Shown here: in pieces, positions 12,652-25,563 of the stretch
Layout: each line of letters begins with the position of its first letter
Position numbering within the stretch: position 1 is the stretch's first letter
Origin: Rosellinia necatrix
Lineage: Eukaryota > Ascomycota > Sordariomycetes > Xylariales > Xylariaceae
Direction: 5' to 3'
Assembly: GCA_021209875.1 (NCBI GenBank)
Contig: JAGYVD010000010.1
Span: 1,302,001 to 1,366,000 of the forward strand
DNA length: 64,000 bases
Notes under the pieces: model-generated
What the model saw: only the letters and a program-made list of their open reading frames with translations
The model's database searches: none
Told to the model about the DNA's origin: nothing
Translations under genes and position numbers: made by a program

Positions 12652-13767
12652 CCTAGCAGCCTCAAGGTCCCGATATCTAAATCCAAAGTCGCTCACTACG
12701 TCGCGGGGGAAGGGGGTAGTAAAGTAGCACACGGAAGGGAAATCAAAACACACACATAGATAGATAGCACATATAAGGGGGGAAAAGTGATAGGCCTGTC
12801 CATTCGGACAGGTTAAGGGTTAAGCGCGGTCATGCAAACTTATCGCAGAGCTGCAATCCTTGGTACGATAGGTACCTAGTAGCTACCGATGGATGCTGAC
12901 CCGCGCCACACCCCAAAAGTAGTGCATACCCCGCAGCCGGCGCGTTACCTGGAGGTTACCTGGAGATAAGGACCCCTTCGACGGCATGCACATGTAATAG
13001 ATATCTGTAGTAGCATGTATGCAGGACGGAGGCCTGTCTCTGTCTGTACGTACCACGTCCCTATGATGCAGTGATGCCGATCCGGTCATGGGGTGGTAAG
13101 GCTTTACTTACTTACGGCTGCCTGCCCAGGCAGATTGCCCTCTCGGAGGACTTTCTTCTAATAAAAGATACAGTTGCACCGGGCGTAGAATACACCTGCT
13201 GATCCGGCAATGTCGGTGAGCGAGCGAGCACTGATGCGGAGGAGGATACAACCAGCCAAAGGTTACCCGAACGTTGCCGATCGCGGGGGTCACAACCTTG
13301 GAAGCTGACAACGAACGGCAACAGTCAATCAATCGATCAATCAATCAACCTGGTTCGGGAACCGACATGGGTGGATCTGCGCCCGGACTTGTCTGGCAAA
13401 CTTTAGTCGGCTTCCAGACGACATACGATAAGCCTGGTCGTCGGATAAGGTCTGAATGTCATTATTCCGCGTCATATTGAAGCATTCCCATCATCTACGG
13501 CCTGCCTAGGTAGAGACTCAAAGCAAGAGAAAAAGGGATCCGCAGGCAGTGGCCATGTCCTCTTCCAGGCACCCTACCACACGTACGGCAAATAGATATA
13601 CGACGCTCGCTGTCTAATCGCGTCATTGATGTCCGGAACGCCGGCTCTGGTATCAAGAAACCGCCAACGCCGGCTGCTGTCCTCCCCCTCCCCCTCCCCC
13701 CCTTTTCCCTCTATAACCACATGCACACCGTACATACAACGACCGCAGCTGTGAGGGGGCCGTCCCC
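12652..13767. other. intergenic between Ada3 3' end and urease start
   Basis: About 1.1 kb separate two genes on the same strand, so this should carry the urease promoter and the Ada3 terminator. I see no coding exon. Near 13323-13350 is a short ATCAATC repeat, and 13682-13705 is CCCCCT-rich. Confidence 0.6.
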
Positions 13768-16331
13768 TCATTCCTCCTCGGCTTCTTCGTCCCACGTCTG
13801 CCGTTCCCTCTTCATCAGGTCGGCCATCATGTCGGGCTTGAAGATCGTGCTGTCAGCATCGGAAACGCGGGGGACCTTGCCGAGGTTCTCGTCGTCGAAT
13901 ACTGTTCCGATGTTCTCTATCCACCGGCGACGTCGTTCCATCACCGTCTTGGCCACGTCGCCGATCCCCGGACGCGCCATGCCGGTGCCCGCGCCGCCTG
14001 CCGGGTGGCTGCCGCCTCCCGCCCCTCCCGGTCGTTTCGACTTCTTGTTCTTGCCCATAGTTCTAGTACGTTTAAGATACGCGCCTTGGACCTGTGTGTC
14101 CAGGTCTTCTAGGATAGTCTGGTATTCTTGATGTGCCATCCGTTCCCGCACGAGTTCCGTGAGCTTGGCTTTGCGGGCGCCGTTGATGAGGATCTGCTGG
14201 CGCAGCCGCTCCTGGAGGAGGCGCAGCCGCGCCGCCACCTCGTCGTCGAAGTGGCCGTCGTAGTCGCCGTCGAAACCCTCCTGTGGCAAGAATCCGATAT
14301 GGCGGAGCTCCTGCTTGATGCGCTCGTCGACCTGCAGGTAGTCAAGCTTCGGGTGCGTGGCCTTCTTCCACGCTTCGCCGGCTGATTCCGCCATAAAGGC
14401 CGCGGGGGGTACGCTCTTGCCCTCGTCCCCTGGAACGCCACCGCCTGCGTCACCGTTGGCATCGTCCTTGACGTCTGAGTCGCCGTTGACGCCGTTAGTC
14501 ATCGGCTTGTCCTCGCTTGGTTGTGCGCGTGCTTCGGGCCGCATGGCCTGAAGAAGGCGAGATAGCACCGGCCCGACCGACAACTTATCCGTCTCGGCAA
14601 CGTCATCGTCCATATTATCAATGGTGCCTCGAGGTTGATTGGGCGCCAGCTTGTCCCGGCCCTGGTTGTTCGAGTCGATGGCCATGGCATTGTCTTCTTC
14701 TGCCCAGATCTCGGAATAATGCCTCTTGCCTCGTCTCGGCATGACAAACGGCGTCACGCGGTCGCCCCGCTCTCGCAGGAAGGTGAGGTCTTCTTCAGCA
14801 AAGGGACGGAAATATGGCTCGATGTAGGTTGAGAAGGTACTGAAGCTGATCTGATTTGTTGGTTTGGCGTTACTAAAATCCTTGTCGGGAGGCTCGCCGG
14901 CAATCTGATCGGCTAGGTCGGTGGCGGGGAAGATCGCGACGGAGTAAAGTCTTTTCAGCTCATCTACGGACATGCTCGGCTCGGGATCGAGGATTTCGTA
15001 GACAGTAGGGTCAGGGAAGGTGGATGGGTCTTCACCGAAGGTTTGGAATTGGGGCGCTTCACGGACGGGAGGCGCGAATTCATCGTCCGAGGAGTCACCC
15101 CCTCCCTCCTCTTCTTCATCTTCGTCGTCTTCTTTTTTGGCATTCTTGTCGAGCTTCACTTTCTCGTCGACTTCCATGGCGCCCGATGCAGCTGGGGCGA
15201 CGGGTGAGAGCGAAGAGCTGGCCGAGTCGTTGTCACGAGAGGATTTGCGAGGCTTACTACTAGAATCACGAAGTGGGGAGGATCGTTCTGTAGAAAGTAA
15301 AGTCAGATTCAACCTCAAAATGTGGCGACTGCATCCAACACTGCGCGTGAAATTGAATTAAAAGATGGACGGGTGAAGTGCGGCTTCGGAAGGCCGGGGG
15401 TGCGTAGTAGGTGGTTTGGTAGGGCGGTAGAGATTGGGCAGGATAGGCATGGTATGTTTTGACCCAAGCGGATGCGGCTACCGAAGGCGTGCCAATCTTA
15501 GGCCGAACCCATCAAGGTCGGGATGGTTTCTAGCTCCCGACGCCCCCCTCCCAGCGGCTCCGGCCGTCCAGGGTCGTCCAGGGTAGGGTGAAAGATCGGG
15601 TGAGGGATAGGGTGAAGGATAGGGTGAAGGATATGGTGAAGGATATGGTGAAGGATAGGGTGAAGGATAGGGTGAAGGATAGGGTGAAGGATAGGGTGAA
15701 GGATAGGATGGGCGAATGAGGTCTGCAGCCTGCAGGTGATAACGACGCAGATGGTAACGAGGCAGATGATAACGGGGGTCGCGAGTCGCGAGTCGCGAGC
15801 TGTGATTTTGTGATGCTGACCCACGGAAGGCGGTAACTTACCGGTGTTGTGATCGCCCGGCGCCAGGCTCTCATTCGCCTTTCTCTTCTTCTTATTGGGC
15901 TTCTTCTCGCCGTCGTGCGATGATCCGTCTTTGCGCGAATCCAGTTTGCTCGTCGACTGCAATTCGTTGGCGAGGTGGCCCTTCTTCTCGGCGACGATCA
16001 GGCGCATGGCCTTGTCGGACCAGCTGCCGCGGCGCTCGATCAGGTCGTGCAGCTTCTCCAGCTTCGAGAGCAGCGCATCGAGGGTCTTGGAATCGGGGAC
16101 GACGACGTTGGAGGTGCTCTGGTCGATGATGTCGTCGTGCAGGAAGTTGCGGACGTATTCGTACTTGATGTCGAGCAGCTCGCTCTCGAGCACTTCGACG
16201 GGAGGCATGCTAGCGGCAACGGCGGCGGCGGCGGTGGGTTGGCTGGACATGGGGGTGGTGTTGCGACTTCGCTGCGCTTTCGCGCCCGAGCCTTTCTTGC
16301 CCGTCCCCTTCTGGCCCGGGGCTGGAGGCAT
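13768..16331 (-). CDS. ADA3: SAGA/ADA complex adaptor Ada3/Ngg1
   Basis: Two exons, 16331-15842 and 15287-13768, join in phase 1 ([12 protein letters not shown]) to give 669 residues. The intron is 554 bp with a GTAAGT donor and a TTTCTACAG acceptor. Ada3 links the Gcn5 acetyltransferase module to the SAGA and ADA complexes in the nucleus. The N-terminal exon has Ala/Lys-rich low complexity followed by a helical block ([20 protein letters not shown]). The middle is acidic ([19 protein letters not shown]). A conserved segment follows ([34 protein letters not shown]). The C-terminal Ada3 domain spans roughly residues 480-669, with [25 protein letters not shown] and the terminal [16 protein letters not shown]. 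No lesion is seen. The start is the first ATG of a long open exon. Confidence 0.92.
15605..15708. repeat. 12-bp minisatellite in the Ada3 intron
   Basis: Eight full tandem copies of GGATAGGGTGAA, two of them with the variant GGATATGG, plus a partial copy and degenerate units upstream. The unit is a multiple of three, so an intron-retaining frame stays open and reads as a four-residue HPIL repeat on the minus strand. It is not the telomeric TTAGGG repeat. Confidence 0.9.
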
Positions 16332-19300
16332 CGCGTATCGCGTGACGGGGGACGAGAGGGTACCGGAGGCTCAACCCGTGCAAGTGGCATTCATAATCAG
16401 AGGAACCTATCGCCGAGCAGGAGCAGGCAGGTTGGTCCGGTAGATTCGCAGGGAGCGCTCAATTGCATCCGACGGGGTCATTCGATGGGGTAATCAGTAC
16501 GCGCGCGTCTGTAGTCTACACGGGCAGAGGAGCACCTATCCTCATTGCGGATGGATGGATGGGGCTGCTGTCGTCAAGCGGCACAACGTAACGGCTTAGT
16601 TGCAGCTGACACCTGTGGCAAGCGTTCCATCAGCACTTGTATTTCTGCTTGTATGTATATAAGCGGGGAATACGCACTTCTAGTGTAGGTAGGTAAGTCA
16701 GTATTTGGTGGGTCTCCCATCTGCCAAGCCACACAGAGCATGGCCAGAAGCCTCAGAGAACCCTTCATGCCCCACACATAACTAGTGCACTACCTAAATA
16801 CAACAGGTAGGTAAGTAAGTACCTTAGGTAGGTAGGTGCCTATATATGTACCTATGTACATAAATGTATAAATATCATACTACCTTTGGGTAGGTAGTTC
16901 AGCCTGTACACAGGTACCTACCTAGGTACTTTTATAGGCACTGTGGGTTTTGCTCTGAGCCCACCTTTGTGGCCTCGCAAGTGTGGTAGTTATGGTCAGC
17001 ACGGCATGTGGTTCTATAGTAGTCACCGAACTACAACGCCGTCACGAAGCCCAAGGCCGCAATACATGCCTACCTAAGCTGCCGATATGTGTGCATAGGC
17101 TATCTGTTCCATCCCCGAACCTTGTCTCCTGTCGCCTGTCACTTGCGATACATACATACTTAACATACATGCATACCAGACAGACAGTGGGCTTGGGCTT
17201 GCCAGAATAGGAAACTCCCTGTTCGCACAGTAGATCAGTCCTGGATACACACCTTCATCATGAGCCAACAGTTCGCCAATGCATTCGCCGGTGCCGACGC
17301 CAAAAAGCCTTGCGTCAAATCCACGTTATGTGCCACACTATGGCCCCCGTTCCCCCCGTCATCTCGCCCCTGGCTAACACAACGGCAAGCCGGCACATCA
17401 TCTGTGCTGTCTCCTCCCCACGCGACCGAGAGCCCGTAGGGCTGTCGTGCCGGGAGTGCACCCGCTAATGGTAGCTCGACTCTAACGTCATACGTTACGT
17501 TGAGTGTTGAATGACGCGCCATTAGGGACTTTGACGGTCCCCCAAGGCTGGCGGCTCACGCCCGCTTCTCGCAAGTTCGCAACGGGAGCCTGTCGGTTCT
17601 ACTCCCAAATCGAGACCAAATCGAGACCCGCGAGCCATTATGAGGCAACCCAGCCAACGAATAACATCGCGGCAGCAGCCGTACGTAACAAGAGACAACA
17701 GGCATAATGAATATCTTCGTTCAGATATGCCAATGTCTGTCACGCGTCAGCAACGAGGGCATCTACTTGGCTGCAGCTGGTGCAGAAGGAATTATAGATC
17801 GTGTCATGGTACTGCTCCAGCCGGCATAGGAGAACTAGCCATGCCTCTCCCTTCTCCACCCCAAGCCTTACATCAAAAATAGCACAACACGTGGCAGTGT
17901 TGGCGTACAAGGCTAAGGTAATCGATACCACTCAATTGGGGTCCAATACGCATCTTGAACGTCGCAGAAGCCCAAGTTCTCCCTGAACATCAATGATCCT
18001 TGACAAGCTGAAGAGGTTTGGCTACTGAGTAGTGTAGTTATTTGAAATAGGCAGGACGCCTCACGTGCAGACGGTGCTTTTTTCCCTCAATGCTCGTTGT
18101 TATATGCCATCTGCATATCTAGTGCAGTGCATTATGGTCTTGGCAAAGCCTTCTTGTTGGGTCGTCCGCTCTCCGATGAAGTTTGCTACGCGAGGGATTG
18201 GCCAATCTCGCCCGTAGCTGCAGAAGCACATGGATTAACACGAGAGATCGTCGGTATGGAAGACTCGGTGGAGGGTTGCCATCTCGAAAAATGGCATATC
18301 TTCTAGCAAATGTGATCTCACATTCTACAGACTGTTTTAACCCTGCAATATCTCGATCGTTCATTTCATTCTACATCCTATTACCCACACGTGTGGTAAA
18401 ACTGGTCCGCCCACCGGCTTACCGCCCATGGTTTGCATCGTGAGCCTGCTCTAGGCCACACCGTCGGCACCAGGGCCAGCGTGCCTAGGACTAGCCATAC
18501 ATCCGTGAAGATGACTGCTACTATAGCTAGATAGGCCGGGGCCAGAATGCAGTGGCCAGGCCAAAAGAGGAATGTCATATCCTCAGTACTTCGCAGATGA
18601 CTAATAAAATGACCGTATAACCTAGACATAGATAACATAGCATACACGTGTAGCATTAGTTAAACGTGCCAGCTCACAATTATTTCCCCTTCCCGACAGT
18701 ATATGAGATGTCAGAAGGGATTTCAAAAGGGACAACTCCTGTCTCCCAGGCTCCATCACCCTGCCGCAAGACTCCTTGATCGTGGAAAGGCCGTGGAACT
18801 AGCTTTTATGCTCATAATGTGACGCTGAATCTGAGCAGGTGATAGACCTTTGGGATATTCCACACGGCCTTACCAGTGATAATTCCGAGTCAAACATACA
18901 TTCGCGACTCTCAGGGGCCAAGTCGTCGTCCTTGTCAACACACGTTGCAGCGTAGTACTCAACACCCGGGATTATGTCAGACATATCGCTGCATCCACCC
19001 CCTTTTGGCTAGGCTGATACTCCAGAAGGCATCTGGTTGTACATGTAAGGCAGCCGCCATGCATTCCTGCGCAAGCACACTACCCACGCAGGAAATTCCC
19101 GCATGATATGATTACCAAGTCACCCGCGTCGCTGGGACTCGCCTCACCGCGATCGTGTAGGCAGGGCGCGGATCGTTGGGTCTTACGTATTACCAATTCT
19201 TTGTCTCCTCCCCTTTAAACGGTCGAAGATTATGAACCACGTGTGTGGGCGGGTAACCGCCGGAGCCAAGCCCAGGCTCGTTAGCCGCCGAGCCGTCCCC

Positions 19301-20143
19301 GGCCCTATTAGTCGAGTAAGCTAACAGCAGATTGACCACCCTTCATGTCAGTAAATCGCTAATTAAGGCTTGTGAATGAAACGTCGAGTGAAACGTCCTA
19401 TGGGTCCGGGACCGGCAATCGCCACCTCCAATTCGGGGGTTGTGTAAACCTTCTACCTACCTTAGCAACCCTGGGCAGTGCAGGAACGACATTCGGCGTG
19501 CTGAACCTAGAGGTCGGTCTACAAGTATCTGTTGTTACAGCCACGGCACCGGGTTAGTAACCACCGAATTAGTAACCTCGGTAGGGCTTGCTCGACTACA
19601 TGCGGTCGATCGTGCCCCACTCCGAGACCAGACGGCGGAAAAGCAGACGATATCACCAGAGGGGACCCTGGAGCTAGTCGGATAGGATTAGGCTCACTCC
19701 TTCTCACCTATGGATGAAGGGAGTAGCTATCGATGATGGGCGTCTTTAGATCACGCCAGGGTTCCCATGACTTGGGCGTTGCGGTATCAACAAGTCTCAC
19801 GAGGGCGCTCTTGGTCTCTCCCCCTAAGCAAATAGCGTAAATATGCTATTCGCTGCCATCGTGGAACTTGCCGACTCATTCGGTGGTGCAAATACAAGTA
19901 TCGTGACATACTGCGGCATATTGCTACTATATTCGGGGCATCATCTGATTACCAGAGTAATAAGAGACCTACTTAAGTACCATCCCCTTCCCAGAAACTT
20001 GAACCGGGAGCACTCGATTCTTCAGATATCTGCCATCAACTACACTCTTGACGATTCTTTGCTCTACTGGTTTCAACCAGTCCTCCACTACAAAATTCCT
20101 CGACAACTATCCACAACCATACGCTTTTACTAAGCTATTAAAC
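16332..20143. other. intergenic, dense TAGGTA/TACCTA motifs, no gene seen
   Basis: No ORF here is protein-like and no exon chain could be built. The most marked feature is a cluster of TAGGTAGGTA / TACCTACCTA motifs at about 16685-16935, including overlapping palindromes. The left end should contain the Ada3 promoter, the right end the promoter of the small gene at 20144. Confidence 0.55.
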
Positions 20144-20549
20144 ATGGCGTCGACAGACTCTACATCGAAGTATGTATTTTCGTTGAATATGAAAGTCGAA
20201 ACTTGTTTAACATGAGAATCTAGCCCTCACTCCGGGCTAACAGACTCGGCCTTACAAGCGCATAACGATCGTCTGAACCGGACACGCAGGCAAGGATCCC
20301 AGCATGACCCCATACCATCCGGGGCTCGCTGTCTCAGTAAGCCACTTGCCATACCCCCTTTTCACCCTCGACTATAATCCAATAGGGCAGGGAGAGACCG
20401 TGCATGTGATTATATATACACTAACGCACGATCCGCAAGTTCTTTCCCAGGCAACGACCGATACTCAGGCAGCGGTGGAGAGGCAAGAAGCGTGGGCCAC
20501 GTCACAGATAGAGGAGTTCGACACGGCGTTCCAGGCGAGAGAAGGGTGA
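20144..20549 (+). CDS. small hypothetical protein, three exons
   Basis: Exons 20144-20169, 20224-20336 and 20440-20549 join in frame to 82 residues. Intron 1 is 54 bp (GTATGT..CTAG). Intron 2 is 103 bp (GTAAGC, branch ACTAAC at 20420-20425, acceptor GCAAG). The product starts MASTDSTSNPHSGLTDSALQ and ends IEEFDTAFQAREG. It is hydrophilic, with a helical C-terminal half (AAVERQEAWATSQIEEFD). No signal peptide or membrane segment is seen. I do not recognise the family. Support comes from the consistent phases, an in-frame stop and protein-like composition, not from homology. Using the alternative acceptor at 20450 would put exon 3 in a different frame. Confidence 0.45.
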
Positions 20550-22021
20550 CGGGTGGCGGACCTCTCTCTTGTGATGATAATGTAATGATAATAATATCGG
20601 ATGGGCAATATAGACGGCAATATAGACGGCAACATTTTAATTCGAGTGTCAGTCGGCCCAGCAGCCAATGGTGATGGAGCAAAATAGCGTCCGGCCCATT
20701 GGGTGACGAACGAGCCGCACCGCACGGGGTCACACGGCATCCGGGCGGCACAGGTTGCAGAGACGTGACGACTGCAACTTATAACTGCCTGCGTCTTGGC
20801 AAAAGGTAAACGCACGTAATATCCCCAATCAATCGCAACCGCCGCCGGCGCGGCGTCACCGCCAAATCCCTCACTCGTGCATAACAGGTCTGCGGCTCGC
20901 TTCTCGCCGCCTTACCTACAACCCTTTGATTCACCGCCGCCCCGTGTCCACTCCAGTGAAAGAGAACAGACCACAAATTATACCGCCGATATTAAAAAAA
21001 AAAAAAAAACACGCCACCGATCGCGGTTACCTGCCTCACCCAGCCAAGAAAAGAGGCCAACAAAAAGGAAAAAAAGAAAGAAGAGCCGCATCGTCCGGTG
21101 TGCATGCGTGGTACTTGGGGTTTGTACGGACCCCGAAAAGACGCCTACCACGCCGTCGTGATCCATACGCGAGCACTTACTAGTGTCATGCCCAGCCGTT
21201 TTGCGCGTCTTTGTGCAAAATTGGGCGTATATAACTTTAAGTAGCTGACCAAGACATTGAAAAAGAGAAGAGGGGGAGGGGGGGCCAAGAAGAAGAAATG
21301 AATGTAATACGAAGATTTGATTTATTAATAGAAATTGTCAGGCTCACCATTTCGGCGCCGGAAATCTGGCGGACGGACAGGGAGGGAAGGGGGAGAAGAG
21401 CCGCTTCCCAGGATGGCGGGTTACGAAACAATAGATATGTATGTATGTATGTATGTTGGTAGGTGATGTGTGTGCACAATGGATGTTACCGTGCTACGGA
21501 GGATCTTGGTTACCACCCTGCCGCCGACACGCACACGCGCGCGCAACACACCCCATTGACGCCTGTAATCATTAGGTACACCACCTAGCGACCCGTAGGA
21601 TTCCGAGACCCGGGATTGTGTGTGAGGAGCCTGGTCTCGGCTGAGTCGCAAGGAAGGAAACCGGGTGGCTTTCTCTATTGCCGAACGTTCCAGCCTGGAT
21701 TATCTGGGTCAGATGTTTAATCCCCGCAGGTGGGTGAGATCATGAAAATAATAGGCCATCGGCTAAGCAGCCGAGCCAAATATATGGGATGCGCATGCCT
21801 GTCTACATTATGCCACGTTACCTTTTGGGCTGTTCGTATCTATGTAGATCGATACGAAAAAAAGAGAGATCTACCTATATAACCCCTATTGATGCCTCGC
21901 ACAGCGTACGGCGCACGCCAATCCCACGCCATCCATTCATCTAATCCATCCATCTATGCCATAGGGTGGCGCGGAATATTCATCTCCCCCCCTCCCCCCT
22001 TTGCATAGTATATCAACTCGC
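20550..22021. other. intergenic, no gene seen
   Basis: It lies between the 3' ends of two convergent genes. It contains short repeated AATATAGACGGC units near 20608-20632, an A-run at 20994-21009 and a GTAT repeat near 21438-21455. No supported exon. Confidence 0.55.
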
Positions 22022-23424
22022 TCAGTCGACGTCGTCATCATCGCATGCATCGCTTACGACGGCTCCTCGGTTCTCCATCTCGCCGGGATCATCTTTGCCG
22101 GAAATCCTACCCGCCTCTGCCTCCTCTTTACGCGTTGTCTTCGTCTCTGGCGCTGCCGTGGCGGCAGGCTTTAGCGACCCGTCCTCGTCGATGTCCTCCT
22201 TCAAGTGGAGCGTGAACACGATAACGAGGTACGTGTCGCCCGTGAAGCGGTTGCGCAGCACGTATCTGAGCGTGTGTGAGCGCTTGGGGTGGGCCCTGTT
22301 GGAGATGGAGAGATAAAAACCGCATGAGAAATACCGTTTCCGCTTTGCTTCATCACTGAAAAAGGAAATGGGTGCCGGAAGATGTTGGAAGAGGGGCAGG
22401 GGTGGGGGCTGGGGTTATCAGGGAAGGGGAAGAGAGGGGAGTGAGCATATGAGAAAATCCCATGCTGATTGCTTGATGATAGGGGTTAAGTGAGCAAATC
22501 ACAGCGTACTTACCTTAAGCCCTGGCCGTCCCAGTACTTCATGATGGGCAGGGTGAAGCCTGGCAGGCGGAGGGCGAAGTCGTTGAAGTCGAGGTAGGGG
22601 TTGAAGAAATCGACGCAGTACGTGCGGCCGTACTCGAACACCCAGGCATCCTTGGCGCCGTCACCGAGGGCCCATTTCCTGCGTTCCTTGGCGCCGTCGG
22701 GGCAGCCCATCGTGCGCCGGCTCTCCATGCCCGCCTCGTCGCCGCCTTCCTCGAAGTACAGGCCGCCCTTCTCCAGGTCGTGGACGCCCGCGCCGACGTG
22801 GACGGCGTTGAAGGACGAGAGTCCCGGCCCGTAGAGATACGGCGCGTCGGCATACGGGTCGCCGTCCAGGCCGGGGTCGATCCACCACTTCACGATGCTC
22901 ATCGCGTAGCTGAACCCCGGCGGCAGGCGGTCCCGGATCGGGTGGTCGAAATCATTGCCGAACTGCAGGTCGTGGCCCGAGATACCGGTCTCGGACACCG
23001 GGGTCGATGATGCCGACGACGATGCCTCATCGTCTTCACCCGTTGCGCCGGCATCCTCCTCTTCCGTCCCCCGGGGTCCACTGACGCCAGGAGCCGAGCC
23101 GAGACATGGATGCGGCTGCGGCCCTGATGCGGGCGAGGGGCGCTGCTGCTGCCGATGGGATTTCTTGGGCCTCTTGGCAGTAAACCGCAGGGCAAGGCTG
23201 TATTGGTCGTCGTTGGCGGCGTGAGGTTCCAGTGAAAAATACGGGGAGGTCGTAGGGGAATTACGCGGTAGGCCGTGGTAGTTCTGGACACGGACGTTGA
23301 TCTCGGCATCCATAAAGTCATTGCTCACTCTGACCATCTCATGTGAATTGACTGGCACTACGACATGGCTGTCGATGTTGTAGTCGGAGCCTGCCGTTAC
23401 TCGGATGATATACTTCTCCGCCAT
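22022..23424 (-). CDS. DUF1769 (UPF0590) family protein
   Basis: Exons 23424-22514 and 22295-22022 join in phase 2 (GQGL|R|AHPKRSHTLRYVLRNRFTG) to 394 residues. The intron is 218 bp with a GTAAGT donor. The fungal DUF1769 family has no established biochemical role that I know of. Recognisable blocks are the N-terminal KYIIRVTAGSDYN, VRVQNYHGLPRNSPTTSPYFS, then FGNDFDHPIRDRLPPGF, KWWIDPGLDGDPYADAPYLYGPGL, and the exon-2 strand RYVLRNRFTGDTYLVIVFTLHL. A low-complexity Gln/Pro/Ser/Glu insert of about 60 residues separates the first and second halves, and the C-terminus is Asp-rich. I chose the ATG giving MAEKYIIRV, where family similarity begins; the open frame extends 20 codons upstream. Confidence 0.88.
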
Positions 23425-23918
23425 CGCGAGAGATAGGCGACCGTGAGAAGAGATCGGGGAAAGCAAAAGCAGAAAATGAAACAAAATTGTCTACTAAGGC
23501 CGATTGATTAATAAAAGATACTATTAAGGTTTAAGAAGATGAGCTATGTGGACGGTTGCACGCTCCATGTTCACGTGGGCAAATGCCATGATAAATCGCA
23601 TGCTTGGGTCAAAAGAAATTGAATGACGTCGGCCGGAAAGAGCTAAACCGACCAGGGTTGCGTGCATGGGCCACACTTTAATCCATCACCCCTAGACTCC
23701 AGAGGTAAGACCCACTCTAAGTATTGAGGTAGGGATTGCCCAAACCAAGGTAGGTACTTTATGTGCTGAAGTAAATACTAGGTAGGTACCTACAGGTAGG
23801 TACCTACGACATCAACTTGCATGGACGAGAATTTAGTCTATAAAGAGTAATCGGCCTAGGAAACCACGAGCCTTTTTGCATGGTTGTGGCAAGCTATGAC
23901 AGCTGTACTTGTGATCAA
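23425..23918. other. short intergenic with TAGGTACCTAC palindromes
   Basis: This is the upstream region of the DUF1769 gene and the 3' flank of the F-box gene. At 23748-23806 it has several tandem copies of GTAGGTACCTAC. No coding evidence. Confidence 0.6.
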
Positions 23919-25563
23919 TTATGATGGGATAAGAAATCGATCAATGTCTACCCTCTCAAAGAAGCTTATGTGTCCAAAATCAACCCAATATTGGGCTAAT
24001 CGGTCATGCGATACCAGGATCAGCTGTGACTCAATATAGTTGTCTGGTAGATTTGTTAGCAGAAAGAAAAAGCGACAAGACTGGGATTCTTACCGCTTGA
24101 AAACCCGACCCCAGCGACATGACCTCGGCTTCTTACGATTCTAGCGCCTTGGAATTGAGGGCCTTGGGCGACGCCGACGAAGCCATCTTCACCTAGATCA
24201 TTTGCGTAGAATGTGTATTCACCCCTGGGCACGTTTGGATCCCCGGTGAGTTTGATAGCCTCCAATCGGCCACGATATACTTTCTGTGCCAGGAACCGGG
24301 CCTGGAATTCTTCGTCGCTCTCGGTTCCAAGCTTCACAAGGGGCTCGCGTAGGCCTTCGTCGCTGATATCGGGTTGATTGATAAGAAGGAATTCACAGCC
24401 GTGGACGCTGTAATCTCCGACCCAAATACCTCTCCAAGGCCGCTCCGGCGTTGGGGTGCTATAGTGTTCACGGTCAGCCGACTGGTCCCTAGACGGAATG
24501 AAAAATAATTCTAGTATGCAGGGTGCGCCCCAAAAAGGATATAGCCTAACCGGTAATACCTATCATATAGAGCACGGATATAATGGCGGCATGCAGCCAG
24601 GAGCACTTACTAGAGATAAGGGTCAAGTGTTGAGTACGTCAAGATTTCTTCGCCAATATGAAATCCTATGGTTGGCGGCCCTAACTCTATCCATTGTCGG
24701 ATTCGAAAGGTGAAGCTGGAAACTTCTGAGCGGTTAACTGGCTTCCATCTGGGTGAACCTATTACATCAGGGGTTGGACCCCCCGCGATGTCGGCGGGGT
24801 GACCGAGGACCCTGTGAGTGGCGGGGATGGCGGGTGGTGGCCACACTAAACCGTAAGGAAACCGATCTTCCATATGCTGCGCTAATTCATCCATTCCGAG
24901 AGGTTTAGCAAGCACAAAGGTGCTGAATCTCGGATCCGATCCATGAGTGTATCGCATCGGGAGTTCCGGAAAAAAGCGGCGTCTGGCTCGTGTGGTCGAA
25001 TCAGCCGACGATAGTGAAATGCGCATTAAGTTCTCTAAGCTATCAACGTTGAATTGGATGATAGGCTTGTCAAGATGCAGCTTAACATCGGGTTCGAAAA
25101 TATGAATATGGACGGTGGGGTCAGCGACCCAGGGCTCGTGGCCGATGTCCCGGGACCGTGTAGCGAGAAGTTGGTAGCCTTCGATGCAGCCTCGCCGTGC
25201 ATCATACCTGGCGATGATCATCTGGCCGGCTAGCGAACGGTCACAGAACCATATCTTGTATTTAGTCAAGAACCAGTGTTGACTGTGCGCAACAAATAGT
25301 TCGCGCCAAGAGTGGCAAGGAGAAGGGGATTGAATTCTATTCCCCGGAAGATTCGACAGAACATGCCGTTGCCAATGTATATCATTCATAGCATGGCTGA
25401 GAAGTTTTCGGCATACCAAAGATAGCCCAACAAGTCCTGACGGAGTGAGATATGAAAGGATGGTGTCGATTAGCTCTGATGGTAGATCGAGTAGCCCAGG
25501 CACATGGTTAGGGCTAGCTCGAGCCGGCGAGACGCCCGCAGAGCCTGGGTCTGGAATAGCCAT
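23919..25563 (-). CDS. F-box domain protein
   Basis: Three exons, 25563-24611, 24458-24094 and 24043-23919, join in phase 2 then phase 1 to 480 residues. Donors are GTAAGT and GTAAGA; the last intron is 50 bp with a GCTAAC branch. An F-box lies at about residues 24-62 (LLDLPSELIDTILSYL..LVCRKLL), which in the family binds Skp1 in an SCF ubiquitin ligase. The C-terminal half carries the fungal F-box-associated block with GIWVGDYSVHGCEFLLI, then GEYTFYANDLG, RSRGHVAGVGF and LILVSHDRLAQYWVDFGHISF, ending at a TAA. The substrate cannot be told from sequence. All three exons are needed to recover the C-terminal block. No lesion seen. Confidence 0.87.

Noticed and set aside
15590..15710. Telomere-like repeat because of the TAGGG words
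   Set aside because: The unit is 12 bp (GGATAGGGTGAA), not TTAGGG, and lies inside an intron.
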